This document shows, piece after piece, positions 6,621 to 13,807 of a stretch of 20,943 nucleotides of DNA. This DNA is from Alphaproteobacteria bacterium CG11_big_fil_rev_8_21_14_0_20_44_7 (GTDB lineage Bacteria; Pseudomonadota; Alphaproteobacteria; Rickettsiales; 21-14-0-20-44-7): the NCBI GenBank assembly GCA_002787615.1, contig PCXJ01000092.1:1-20943 (forward strand). Direction: 5' to 3'. The stretch's first letter is position 1, and every line of letters begins with the position of its first letter. A program made the translations under genes and the position numbers. A model generated the notes under the pieces. It searched no databases. It was not told the origin of the DNA and saw nothing but the letters and a program-made list of their open reading frames with translations.

Positions 6621-7056
6621 GCTGCGCGCGCAGAATCTAAAACTCGCTAGCGCTGAAAGCTGTACGGGTGGAATGATTGCGGCGGCACTTACCGATATCG
6701 CCGGAAGCTCAGATGTGTTTGAGCGCGGATTTGTAACTTATTCAAATGAATCAAAAATTGATATGCTTGGCGTTTCACGTGAAACATTGGAGAAATTCGG
6801 TGCGGTTTCCGAGCAGGTGGCAGGAGAAATGGCTCTCGGTGCATTAAAAAACTCACAAGCTGATATCGCAATTGCAGTAACCGGAATTGCAGGTCCTAGC
6901 GGCGGCTCAAAAGAAAAACCGATTGGATTGGTTTATATTGCCGTAGCGCGGGGAAATATCCTCAAAACCACAAAAAATCAGATTTCGGGGAATCGCCGGC
7001 AAGTCAGGAAAGCTACGCTTGAAAAAGCCCTGCAACTGGCAGACTTGCTGATTTAA
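6592..7056 (+). CDS. pncC: Nicotinamide-nucleotide amidohydrolase PncC (CinA C-terminal type)
   Basis: Deamidates nicotinamide mononucleotide to nicotinate mononucleotide in NAD salvage. The 154 residues correspond to the CinA C-terminal domain alone, without the N-terminal MoaB-like domain of full CinA. Motifs are LASAESCTGGMIAAALTDIAGSS (18-40, with the catalytic Ser/Thr region), FERGFVTYSNESKIDMLGV, GAVSEQVAGEMALGAL, and AIAVTGIAGPSGGSKEKPIG (glycine-rich active-site loop). A GGGAGG ribosome-binding site lies inside the 3' end of yaaA, and the two genes overlap by 29 bp, so they are cotranscribed. Its stop overlaps the stop of the convergent prepilin gene by 4 bp. Confidence 0.94.
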   Translation: MINASVLLDKLRAQNLKLASAESCTGGMIAAALTDIAGSSDVFERGFVTYSNESKIDMLGVSRETLEKFGAVSEQVAGEMALGALKNSQADIAIAVTGIAGPSGGSKEKPIGLVYIAVARGNILKTTKNQISGNRRQVRKATLEKALQLADLLI

Positions 7057-7841
7057 TCCTCAATGGTGAAAACTGCCAAACATTCCGCATCCAAATCGGA
7101 TATTTGGTAAAGCACATCACCTACGGGAAATGTCCCCGTCCAGCTTTCATTTGTAGCACAACTAGTTGCACTATTATTATTTCCTCTTGCACCACGAATA
7201 TTGCCCGTGTGCGGATATGAGTCATCAGCTTTTGCATCGATTTTTGACATGAATTTTGGTGTAAATATAGTATCTCCGACATTAGTAGAATAGAGAGAAG
7301 CACGGAACCTAGCCAAGCTCAGATTAATTTTCGTCCTGCCGAAAGTTGTATTATTATAATAATAAGGATCTTGAGTATTACCAAAATAAGCAATTCCGGT
7401 GGTTGAGTTAAAATTACCTTTCATCGCCTTTGAGGGATAAGTCCTCACCCCGTTTGATAAAGCCCAGTTTGGCGTCGCGCAATCAACTGCCGTGCTAATC
7501 CCCGTCATAGCTTCTTCAATATATCCCGCCATATACATATGCTGCCAGAATTGTCCGGCTTCATCAGTGCATAAAACCCCGTCACCATTCCCGCTATATG
7601 TCCCCGTGCCGAAAATTTCCCGCGCACGGATAAAATCCCCCGGTTTGCCGCGATATCTTTCACGAAATAAGTTGAAATTTCTTTGATGCGCCTGCACTTC
7701 TGCAATAATATTATGGATTTTTGAAGCCTCCATAACATTCTGTGAGATTAAAACTCCAGTGATAATCAGACCTATCAGAATCAACACGGTGGAAAGCTCT
7801 AACAAGGTCACACCTTTTTTATATTTCGCCCTATTCATCAT
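7053..7841 (-). CDS. Prepilin-like protein A (type IV pilin / pseudopilin N-terminus)
   Basis: Residues 1-10 (MMNRAKYKKG) form a short basic leader. Prepilin peptidase should cleave after Gly, before VTLLE with Glu+5, and a ~20-residue hydrophobic helix follows. The globular part shares the plan of its two upstream neighbours: FRERYRGKPGD, a GNGDG loop, a W-x-H-M segment, a motif IDAKADDSYPHTG and two cysteines near the C-terminus. The ATG at 7841 is chosen over a longer frame because it gives a normal class III leader. It sits on the upstream gene's TGA (ATGATG overlap) and has AGGTG 5 nt before it. ATG 7838 is equally possible. Its KMDDG-type motif is the most degenerate of the three. It probably forms or caps a pseudopilus or pilus with genes elsewhere. 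Confidence 0.9.
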   Translation of the reverse strand: MMNRAKYKKGVTLLELSTVLILIGLIITGVLISQNVMEASKIHNIIAEVQAHQRNFNLFRERYRGKPGDFIRAREIFGTGTYSGNGDGVLCTDEAGQFWQHMYMAGYIEEAMTGISTAVDCATPNWALSNGVRTYPSKAMKGNFNSTTGIAYFGNTQDPYYYNNTTFGRTKINLSLARFRASLYSTNVGDTIFTPKFMSKIDAKADDSYPHTGNIRGARGNNNSATSCATNESWTGTFPVGDVLYQISDLDAECLAVFTIED

Positions 7842-8611
7842 TCTTTCACCTGCGACATTAGCCGTACTGCGAGTGTGCAAGCGCGCTCATTTGTTGAAGT
7901 TACCTGATATATAGAGGCATCGCCATTATCTACACATCCCGTTCCGGCAGTTGCATCAGGTGCAGCAGTTGTATCTGATATAGTACTAACCAGACCAACT
8001 CCCTGAGCCACTACATTGCCGGAATTTGCCAAGCCATCATCCATTTTTTCATCAATAGCCTGCGCCATCACAGCAGAGAATGGATGCAAGGCAGAAAAAT
8101 ATGTGGAGCTGTAAAATTTATATTGAGTTATGAAATAATAAACAGAACCGGGGAAAGGCGTGCTACCGTCACCAGATCCAACAATCGCGCCGACATCTCT
8201 GCCATAGCTCAATTTAGGTATATGGATGCCGGGCTTGAATGAAGTTGTTGCATCATTGCTATATATAACCCCGTCCGGTTGATAGCCAAATTCGGATAAA
8301 TGCCTCCAATAATTTGAAACTTCACCATCAAATGTATCATTAGTAGTTGCAGTGCCGATTATCTGCCCATCACCATTTCCCGCAGGTGTGTGCAGTGGGC
8401 TATCCCCACCAAGATAGCCGTATTTTTCTTTAAAATTTGCAGCGGCCATGTCCATTTCCTGAATCTCTCGCACCAGAATTTGTGCTTCCGTGGCCTCCAC
8501 AATATCCGTGGCGAGCATAATTCCCGCAATTAACAGCCCGACAATCACCATTACTGATGCCAGCTCGATAAGCGAGAAACCGCTTTTTATAAATCTACAA
8601 GATTTCCTCAT
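7838..8611 (-). CDS. Prepilin-like protein B
   Basis: The 257 residues begin with the leader MRKSCRFIKSG, with predicted cleavage before FSLIE (Glu+5), then a hydrophobic helix. The periplasmic part has FKEKYGYLGGDS, GNGDGQ, WRHLSEFGY, DEKMDDGLANSG, and a C-terminal Cys pair (GCVDNG ... RACTLAVRL) likely to form a disulfide, as in type IV pilin D-regions. It overlaps prepilin A by 4 bp and follows prepilin C after 77 bp. There is no Shine-Dalgarno site; a TATAAT ends 7 nt before the ATG, so this gene may have its own leaderless transcript in addition to read-through. Confidence 0.92.
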   Translation of the reverse strand: MRKSCRFIKSGFSLIELASVMVIVGLLIAGIMLATDIVEATEAQILVREIQEMDMAAANFKEKYGYLGGDSPLHTPAGNGDGQIIGTATTNDTFDGEVSNYWRHLSEFGYQPDGVIYSNDATTSFKPGIHIPKLSYGRDVGAIVGSGDGSTPFPGSVYYFITQYKFYSSTYFSALHPFSAVMAQAIDEKMDDGLANSGNVVAQGVGLVSTISDTTAAPDATAGTGCVDNGDASIYQVTSTNERACTLAVRLMSQVKE

Positions 8612-8618
8612 TCGCTAC

Positions 8619-8647
8619 ATTATACTATTTTTCAGCGAATTCAGCAA
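8619..8647 (-). promoter_or_regulatory. Candidate promoter of prepilin B (leaderless type)
   Basis: Minus-strand -10 TATAAT (8619-8624, perfect) with -35 TTGCTG (8642-8647, weak) at 17-nt spacing. The -10 box ends 7 nt before the ATG at 8611. It lies in the 77-bp gap between two prepilin genes. Confidence 0.5.
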
Positions 8648-8688
8648 GTTTAAGCCTGATTTTTAGGAATTTTAGGGCAATTTTGTTA

Positions 8689-9426
8689 TTACTCCCCACC
8701 ACCCAAGCTGAATAATTTTACAATCATATTACATGATCTCGGAGTTGCACTATCCAAATAATATTCGTCACTACCATTGATACAACTTACTCCGGCCGTT
8801 CCGAATTCAGATGTACTTGCCGCACGCGCAATCCCTTCCCGTGGCAATCCGTCATCCATTTTTTTATCAGCAGCAAATGCCTGAGCTGTTGTAAAAACAT
8901 ATCCGCATCCTGAACAAGCACCGCCCCATGTATAATTAGTACTTTCCGGAAAATGGCTTATCCACATAACATTGTTATTATACCACGGGTCTGGGCCATT
9001 TAGCGGTGTGCCGATAACCACCCCGCCATCTATCTCGCCATAATTAATTTTTGGAACATGAACGCCATATTCAACAGTAGTGCCATTTGTGGCAATTCTA
9101 GAATATTGATCTTGCAGCATTCCTGCTTCCGACAAATGCACCCACGCAAATCCAATTTCCCCCTGAAGATAATCATCATTGGAATAAGAATCCTTCACTA
9201 AGCGATCATTATTGCCCTTTAATGTCATTAAATTTGAATCACCGGGGATTTGATTATATTTTAGCTTGAAGTTGGTTGCGGCAATATCCAACTGCGTGAT
9301 TTGCTTAACAAATCCATTTAGTTTCGATGACTCAATCAAACTCTGACCAACCAATATCCCACCAATCAGCAAGCCGATGATGACGAGCACTATCGAAAGC
9401 TCAACTAACGTGAATCCTTTTCTCAT
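8689..9426 (-). CDS. Prepilin-like protein C
   Basis: The 245 residues have the classical leader MRKG|FTLVE (Glu+5) and a hydrophobic helix with LVIIGLLIGGILVG. The shared globular plan follows: FKLKYNQIPGDS, GNNDR, WVHLSEAGM, DKKMDDGLPREG and a C-terminal Cys pair (SCINGS ... RSCNMIV). Unlike its neighbours it has an extra CSGC motif (in GACSGCGYVF). It starts 7 nt after the nth stop, so it could be read from the nth transcript. A TATGAT 6 nt before the ATG inside nth might give a separate leaderless start. It matches prepilin-type N-terminal domain proteins of type II secretion or type IV pilus minor pilins; I cannot say which system. Confidence 0.92.
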   Translation of the reverse strand: MRKGFTLVELSIVLVIIGLLIGGILVGQSLIESSKLNGFVKQITQLDIAATNFKLKYNQIPGDSNLMTLKGNNDRLVKDSYSNDDYLQGEIGFAWVHLSEAGMLQDQYSRIATNGTTVEYGVHVPKINYGEIDGGVVIGTPLNGPDPWYNNNVMWISHFPESTNYTWGGACSGCGYVFTTAQAFAADKKMDDGLPREGIARAASTSEFGTAGVSCINGSDEYYLDSATPRSCNMIVKLFSLGGGE

Positions 9427-9432
9427 TTATTT

Positions 9433-9460
9433 ATCATAGCTTATCTTTGAATTCGCACAA
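9433..9460 (-). promoter_or_regulatory. Weak candidate promoter of prepilin C
   Basis: Minus-strand -10 TATGAT (9433-9438), 16-nt spacer, -35 TTGTGC (9455-9460), and 6 nt from -10 to the ATG at 9426. It lies inside the 3' end of nth. The -35 matches in only three positions. Confidence 0.3.
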
Positions 9461-10063
9461 ATCATTTATCGGACAAACTCCGCATCTTGGCTTTCTTGCC
9501 ACGCAGATGTAGCGCCCATGCAAGATTAGCCAATGATGCGCGTGCTGCATAAATTGACGCGGGATTTTTTTGATGAGCTGTTGCTCGGTTTCCAAAGGAT
9601 TTTTGGCTTTCGTCAAGCCAATACGGTTAGAAATACGAAAAATATGCGTATCCACCGCCATCGTGGGTTGACCAAAAACCACATTCAGCACAACATTTGC
9701 AGTTTTGCGCCCTACCCCCGGCAATTTTTCCAAATCCTCACGATTTTGCGGAACTTCACCGCCAAATTCATCAACCAACATGTTGCTGAGCTTATAAATA
9801 TTCGCCGCCTTGGTTTTGTATAAGCCGATGGTTTTGACATAATCGCGGATTTTCTCTTCGCCCAATTCCGCCATTTTTTGTGGCGTATCAGCAGCAGCAA
9901 ATAAAGCTGGAGTTGCCCTATTCACCCCTTTATCGGTTGCCTGCGCGGAAAGCACCACGGCGACTAACAGCGTAAACGGGTTATGATATTGCAATTCGGT
10001 TTTTGGCTCAGGGTCACGCGCCTCAAGCCGCTCAAATATCTCAGTGATTTTGGCTTTGTTCAT
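9434..10063 (-). CDS. nth: Endonuclease III (DNA glycosylase/AP lyase)
   Basis: Removes oxidised pyrimidines and cleaves abasic sites in base-excision repair. The 209 residues match E. coli Nth along their length: N-terminal MNKAKITEIFERLEARDP, LLVAVVLSAQATD, and the helix-hairpin-helix LPGVGRKTANVV with catalytic Lys. Next come AVDTHIFRISNR with the catalytic Asp and HHWLILHGRYICVARKP, ending in the [4Fe-4S] ligands C-x6-C-x2-C-x5-C. The ATG at 10063 matches the E. coli start, and an in-frame TTG at 10078 is less likely. The gene lies 38 bp after the receiver-like gene and 7 bp before prepilin C. Confidence 0.96.
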   Translation of the reverse strand: MNKAKITEIFERLEARDPEPKTELQYHNPFTLLVAVVLSAQATDKGVNRATPALFAAADTPQKMAELGEEKIRDYVKTIGLYKTKAANIYKLSNMLVDEFGGEVPQNREDLEKLPGVGRKTANVVLNVVFGQPTMAVDTHIFRISNRIGLTKAKNPLETEQQLIKKIPRQFMQHAHHWLILHGRYICVARKPRCGVCPINDLCEFKDKL

Positions 10064-10069
10064 GCATGG

Positions 10070-10098
10070 ATAGTGCAATTAATTGCGTGAGATTTCAA
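10070..10098 (-). promoter_or_regulatory. Weak candidate promoter of nth
   Basis: Minus-strand -35 TTGAAA (10093-10098), 17-nt spacer, -10 CACTAT (10070-10075, poor), and 6 nt to the ATG at 10063. The geometry is the same as for other genes in the window. No Shine-Dalgarno sequence precedes nth. Confidence 0.28.
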
Positions 10099-10101
10099 GC
10101 A

Positions 10102-10545
10102 CTAAGCCCGTCTAAAAACAGTCATATCATCGCCATCCAACTTAGCCTCGTCACCCAAGGCTCTATGAATCCCTAGCTGCTTGTCTAATACGATTCTCAA
10201 TAATTGTGGGTAAGAATTCTCACCAAAGAAATACTTTACTCTATCTTGAACTTCTACGAATTTTTCAGGCGTATTAGTTTTTAAAAACACCGCCCTCCCT
10301 GAACACTCATCTCTTATAAAATTTACTACATTTGCCAAATCTCCATCTTTCTCATCTGCATTAGCCACAACTAATATGGCAGCGAAGAAAACACCAGATT
10401 TTAAATGCGTAATTGCCTCCTGATGAGATGCAACACTGCTGATAGAATAATCATACTCTAGTAGCCCTACCTCAAAATCTAAAAATTCGTCATGGTCTGA
10501 ATTAACAACTAGTACACTCGCTCGCTTGGTCAAGTCCATAATCAT
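10102..10545 (-). CDS. Receiver-like protein lacking the phosphoacceptor aspartate
   Basis: The 147 residues follow the pattern of a CheY-type receiver domain: strand SVLVVNSDHDEFLDFEVGLLE at the N-terminus, then helix-strand alternation up to ~residue 107. The acidic pair that should follow strand 1 is altered (NSD instead of DD). Strand 3 reads AAILVVANADEKDG, placing Ala61 where the phosphorylated Asp should be. If this alignment is right, the domain cannot be phosphorylated in the normal way and acts as a pseudo-receiver. The C-terminal ~40 residues have no recognisable output domain. An AAGGA ribosome-binding site is 9 nt before the ATG. It starts 22 bp after the DAHP synthase stop. The receiver assignment is inferred from pattern only. 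Confidence 0.7.
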   Translation of the reverse strand: MIMDLTKRASVLVVNSDHDEFLDFEVGLLEYDYSISSVASHQEAITHLKSGVFFAAILVVANADEKDGDLANVVNFIRDECSGRAVFLKTNTPEKFVEVQDRVKYFFGENSYPQLLRIVLDKQLGIHRALGDEAKLDGDDMTVFRRA

Positions 10546-10567
10546 CCCGCACTATCCTTAAAAACAA

Positions 10568-11920
10568 TTAACGAGCGCATTTTAGCACTTCGGAAATCAA
10601 AAATGCAAGCTCTAATGATTGAGAAGCGTTAAGACGTGGATCGCACGCGGTTTGATAGCGCTCTTTGAGGTCAAGCTCAGAAATCGCCTGCGCGCCGCCC
10701 AAACATTCGGTCACATCCTGTCCGGTCATTTCAAAATGCACACCGCCGGCGATTGTTCCTTCCGCCTGATGCACTTCAAAGAATTGCTTAACTTCGGTCA
10801 GTATGTTATTGAATTTTCTAGTTTTATAACCATTCGGCGAAGTTTCCGTATTGCCATGCATCGGGTCGCATGACCATACCACATTGCGCCCTTCTTCCTT
10901 TACACGGCGAAGCAATGGCGGCAAACCTTCTGCGACTTTATTCGCGCCCATTCGGCTGATAAGCACAATTTTACCCGCTTCATTTGCGGGGTTGATGGTA
11001 TCAATCAATTTTATCAACTCATCGAGATTAATTTCCTGACTCACCTTCATGCCAATCGGATTCTCAATCCCGCGCATAAATTCAACATGCGCTTCATCAA
11101 GATTGCGGGTGCGATTGCCTATCCACAGCATATGACCGGAGCAGCAAAAATGCCCTTCCTTATCATTTCCGCGAGTCAGAGCCTCTTCATAAGCCAGATG
11201 CAAGCCTTCATGCGAAGAATAAAAACTCGCCTCGGAAAGCTGCTCGGTGTTATCAAGCTGCAACCGGCAGGCAGAAATAAACTTCAGCGCATCACTAATA
11301 TTTTTGGAAAGCTCGGCAAACCTCTCACCTTGTGGGGAATTTTTGATAAAATCACTATTCCAGCCATCAATTCTTTTTAAGCTTGAAAAACCGCCACTCG
11401 CCAGCGAGCGCAGATAATTCATAGTAGTTGCCGATTGCTGGTAAACACTGATGAGCCTTTCCGGATCAGGGTAACGCGAGGATTCATCAAACTCAATCGC
11501 ATTTATCATATCGCCGCGATAGCTTGGCAATTCGCAACCATCAATTGTTTCTAAATCGGATGAGCGCGGCTTGGCAAATTGTCCGGCAATACGCCCGACT
11601 TTGACCACCGGCAAGCCTGTGCCATACATCAAAACAATCGTCATTTGCAGGAGAACGCGAAAATAGTCACGCAGATTCTTCGCCGAGAATTCCGAGAAAG
11701 TTTCCGCGCAATCGCCGCCTTGCAGCAAGAATGCACGGCCCGCCGATACTTCCGCAAGCTCGCGGCGTAATTGCTTGATTTCACCGTAGGAAACCAATTC
11801 CGGTGAGTTTTTAAGGCGGGATTCCACCTCTTTTAGCGCAGCCTCATCCCGATATTTGGGATATTGCTTAATTGGCTTTGAGCGCCAAGAATCTGCTGTC
11901 CATTTTGTATCTTTTGTCAT
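10568..11920 (-). CDS. aroG: 3-deoxy-7-phosphoheptulonate synthase, class II
   Basis: Condenses phosphoenolpyruvate and erythrose 4-phosphate to DAHP, the entry step of the shikimate pathway; cytosolic and metal-dependent. The 450-aa length and sequence fit the class II (plant/mycobacterial) type, not the E. coli class I type. Motifs include AFLLQGGDCAETF (metal-ligand Cys71), VVKVGRIAGQFAKPRSS, GHMLWIGNRTR, AHVEFMRGIENPIGMKV, KIVLISRMGANKV, WSCDPMHGNT, HFEMTGQDVTECLGG and YQTACDPRLNASQSLELAF. The ATG at 11920 has no Shine-Dalgarno sequence: the bases just upstream are CCTCCCCC, the opposite of one. A promoter ends 9 nt upstream, so the transcript is probably leaderless. The receiver-like gene follows 22 bp downstream. 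aroG is used in the Mycobacterium sense for the class II enzyme. Confidence 0.95.
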   Translation of the reverse strand: MTKDTKWTADSWRSKPIKQYPKYRDEAALKEVESRLKNSPELVSYGEIKQLRRELAEVSAGRAFLLQGGDCAETFSEFSAKNLRDYFRVLLQMTIVLMYGTGLPVVKVGRIAGQFAKPRSSDLETIDGCELPSYRGDMINAIEFDESSRYPDPERLISVYQQSATTMNYLRSLASGGFSSLKRIDGWNSDFIKNSPQGERFAELSKNISDALKFISACRLQLDNTEQLSEASFYSSHEGLHLAYEEALTRGNDKEGHFCCSGHMLWIGNRTRNLDEAHVEFMRGIENPIGMKVSQEINLDELIKLIDTINPANEAGKIVLISRMGANKVAEGLPPLLRRVKEEGRNVVWSCDPMHGNTETSPNGYKTRKFNNILTEVKQFFEVHQAEGTIAGGVHFEMTGQDVTECLGGAQAISELDLKERYQTACDPRLNASQSLELAFLISEVLKCAR

Positions 11921-11929
11921 AGGGGGAGG

Positions 11930-11958
11930 ATAATAACATTAAAATCGCAAATATTCAA
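11930..11958 (-). promoter_or_regulatory. Candidate promoter of the DAHP synthase gene (leaderless type)
   Basis: Minus-strand -35 TTGAAT (11953-11958, 4/6), 17-nt spacer, -10 TATTAT (11930-11935, 5/6), then 9 nt to the ATG. The intervening CCTCCCCCT cannot pair with the 16S anti-Shine-Dalgarno. Confidence 0.55.
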
Positions 11959-11975
11959 GATTAGGAAAGCAAATT

Positions 11976-11994
11976 GCAGCTTAGGCTGGAATTA
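11976..11994 (+). repeat. 19-bp inverted repeat, left copy
   Basis: GCAGCTTAGGCTGGAATTA recurs inverted at 12757-12775 with one mismatch (18/19). This copy overlaps the stop codon of the 244-aa gene. Confidence 0.6.
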
Positions 11995-12726
11995 CTGACC
12001 GACACGCTGAATCGAGTCACGGATTTTATCCTTTTCTTTGGTATAAACATCGTCTAGCTCATTGCCATATCTACGCAGCCCCAATAATAGCTGTGTGAAA
12101 TATTCCTGATCACGTTCAGTGTCAAAAATAATCTTACCGCTATCAATCTTATAATAGCCCTGACGCGACTCAACAAACTCCAAAATTGCACGGTAATATT
12201 GTACTAACGCTAAACGCAACTGGGTCACACGCGCTCTTCTCTCAGCGTCATCATCAAAGCTTTTAATCAGAGCCTCTTTGTCAAAAATCACGCCCTCTTC
12301 CTCCAGAGGATTGATGTTATTGACAAATGCGATGACAGCTTCCTCAATCTTCCGATGGCTTTCATTCGTCACCTGCTCAAGTTCATCCACCGTATCATTG
12401 AGCCTCTCAATTGATTCAATATTACCGAGATTTTGCGCTTCGATAACAACTTCCGTCAAGCGGCGCTGATTATTATATGCCTTCCTGATATCTTGAACTT
12501 TTTTGGCATAGACGGCGATTTCTTTGATATATTTGCCATTATCACTCGAATCATCAACCGCATCAACATCTATAGGCTGGCTATCAATGTAATCATTCAT
12601 AACCTTAACATATTGGTCGATGGTCTTAGTTTCATTGCGCGGCGGCGTTATAATAAGGCTGATGACTATAATGCCGGCTACTACCGCCCACATCCCTAAC
12701 ATCGATAGAATTAGAATTTTTTTCAT
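11992..12726 (-). CDS. Unknown membrane-anchored coiled-coil protein
   Basis: No family recognised. The 244 residues comprise a hydrophobic N-terminal segment (~4-27, MKKILILSMLGMWAVVAGII and on), with no clear cleavage site, so probably a membrane anchor. The remaining ~215 residues are hydrophilic and mostly helical with heptad-like Leu/Ile/Val spacing, e.g. ERLNDTVDELEQVTNESHRK. It contains acidic patches (DVDAVDDSSD) and is probably periplasmic. It follows the bactofilin gene by 40 bp on the same strand with an AGGTTGG ribosome-binding site. It may therefore work with the bactofilin scaffold at the cell envelope, but that is context only. The gene is bracketed by a 19-bp inverted repeat. 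Confidence 0.82.
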   Translation of the reverse strand: MKKILILSMLGMWAVVAGIIVISLIITPPRNETKTIDQYVKVMNDYIDSQPIDVDAVDDSSDNGKYIKEIAVYAKKVQDIRKAYNNQRRLTEVVIEAQNLGNIESIERLNDTVDELEQVTNESHRKIEEAVIAFVNNINPLEEEGVIFDKEALIKSFDDDAERRARVTQLRLALVQYYRAILEFVESRQGYYKIDSGKIIFDTERDQEYFTQLLLGLRRYGNELDDVYTKEKDKIRDSIQRVGQ

Positions 12727-12756
12727 ACCAACCTAAGCCAATCACCTAATATTATT

Positions 12757-12775
12757 TAATTCGAGCCTAAGCTGC
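12757..12775 (-). repeat. 19-bp inverted repeat, right copy
   Basis: The minus strand reads GCAGCTTAGGCTCGAATTA, 18/19 identical to 11976-11994 on the plus strand. It overlaps the bactofilin stop codon (TAG at 12767-12769). Confidence 0.6.
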
Positions 12776-13681
12776 TACCGTTTCTTCTTCTTTAGCATTT
12801 GATTTTTCGCTAATTGGCTCAGGTGAAAGCGTGAACTCACCATTGCTATCCAAAGCTCTGTCGGCAGCCTCATTCGCAGCTTGATTGCGCTTAGAATTAA
12901 CGCTGCCATTATCCGAACCCAAAGTTACGGCTTCAACGATTTGGCCGGTGAATTTACCGCCCGGTTTGATTTCGATTGAACCATAAGTGATTTTGCCGCT
13001 AACTTTTCCGGTTGAGTTGATTGTGATTGTATCACTTACAAATAATTCACCGTCAAATGCGCCTGAAATTTCAGCATTTGCAATATTTGCAACTCCTGAG
13101 AAACGGCCTGATTCACTAATATGCAATGCTTTTACGCTATTTAGCTCAGCATTTACTTTTCCGTATATAATCAATTTATCACAATCGGAAATCTTTCCTT
13201 CAAGTGTGATTCCGTACCCTACAGTTAGCCTTCTTTCTGCCTCTACTTGATCCATTTTGTTACCTGCTTCGTTTGATGATTTTGATGATTTTGACGATGA
13301 AACGCCGGAAGATGAAATACTATATGTCGAAGGGCTAGATTTCGACGGAGTTACGTCTGCCAGTGATGATGGCTTCGATGATGACGATGATGATTGCGCT
13401 TTAAGCGGTGAGCCTGCCAGCTTATCTGCCAAACTACCTTTCTTAGTGGCAGTAGAGTCTTCTACAGATTTCTTCGCGGGCATTTGTGGCTGCCTTAACT
13501 TCGCTTCCGCTGCCGCCAATGAGGTTGCCGCAGGGTTATATGGCCCGGCAGGAAACGCAGAATCATTTTGCTTGGAGCTGGAATCACTTGGTTTATTTGC
13601 ATTAAATCCACCAAAAGTGGTTGTTGGTGACTCAGAATTGGCTTCATAGTCAAAATCTACTTCATCTCTGCGACGAAACAT
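12767..13681 (-). CDS. Bactofilin family cytoskeletal protein
   Basis: The polymer-forming beta-helical core (bactofilin/DUF583) spans ~residues 151-250: LTVGYGITLEGKISDCDKLI, YGKVNAELNSVKALHISESG, ISGAFDGELFVSDTITINSTGKVSGKI and SIEIKPGGKFTGQIV. Bactofilins form membrane-associated filaments that localise wall enzymes, stalk or motility components. The N-terminal 150 residues are long for the family, Ser/Ala/Lys-rich and probably disordered. They include poly-Ser tracts (97-102, 128-136) encoded by TCA/TCG runs that could slip in frame. The C-terminal tail (~250-304) is also unstructured. A strong AGGAGG ribosome-binding site and an upstream promoter mark it as the head of the long minus-strand series. 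flhB diverges from it, 126 bp away. Confidence 0.93.
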   Translation of the reverse strand: MFRRRDEVDFDYEANSESPTTTFGGFNANKPSDSSSKQNDSAFPAGPYNPAATSLAAAEAKLRQPQMPAKKSVEDSTATKKGSLADKLAGSPLKAQSSSSSSKPSSLADVTPSKSSPSTYSISSSGVSSSKSSKSSNEAGNKMDQVEAERRLTVGYGITLEGKISDCDKLIIYGKVNAELNSVKALHISESGRFSGVANIANAEISGAFDGELFVSDTITINSTGKVSGKITYGSIEIKPGGKFTGQIVEAVTLGSDNGSVNSKRNQAANEAADRALDSNGEFTLSPEPISEKSNAKEEETVAA

Positions 13682-13708
13682 AGTAACCTCCTAATAATAT
13701 ATTAAGGA

Positions 13709-13737
13709 TTTATAAGGCTCATATAGCCGCAATGCAA
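13709..13737 (-). promoter_or_regulatory. Candidate promoter of the bactofilin gene
   Basis: Minus-strand -35 TTGCAT (13732-13737), 17-nt spacer, -10 TATAAA (13709-13714). The leader is about 20 nt and carries AGGAGG before the ATG, so this transcription unit uses conventional initiation. Confidence 0.5.
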
Positions 13738-13807
13738 CAAAGAAATACGAAAAACACCAAGAAAATTTGCCATACGGGCAGAAACCGCCTTCGGAGATTA
13801 AGAAAAC

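Noticed and set aside
13257..13649. 130-aa acidic open frame antisense to the bactofilin linker
   Set aside because: It is the complement of the Ser-rich low-complexity linker, which automatically gives Asp/Glu-rich codons; there is no ribosome-binding site or family match.
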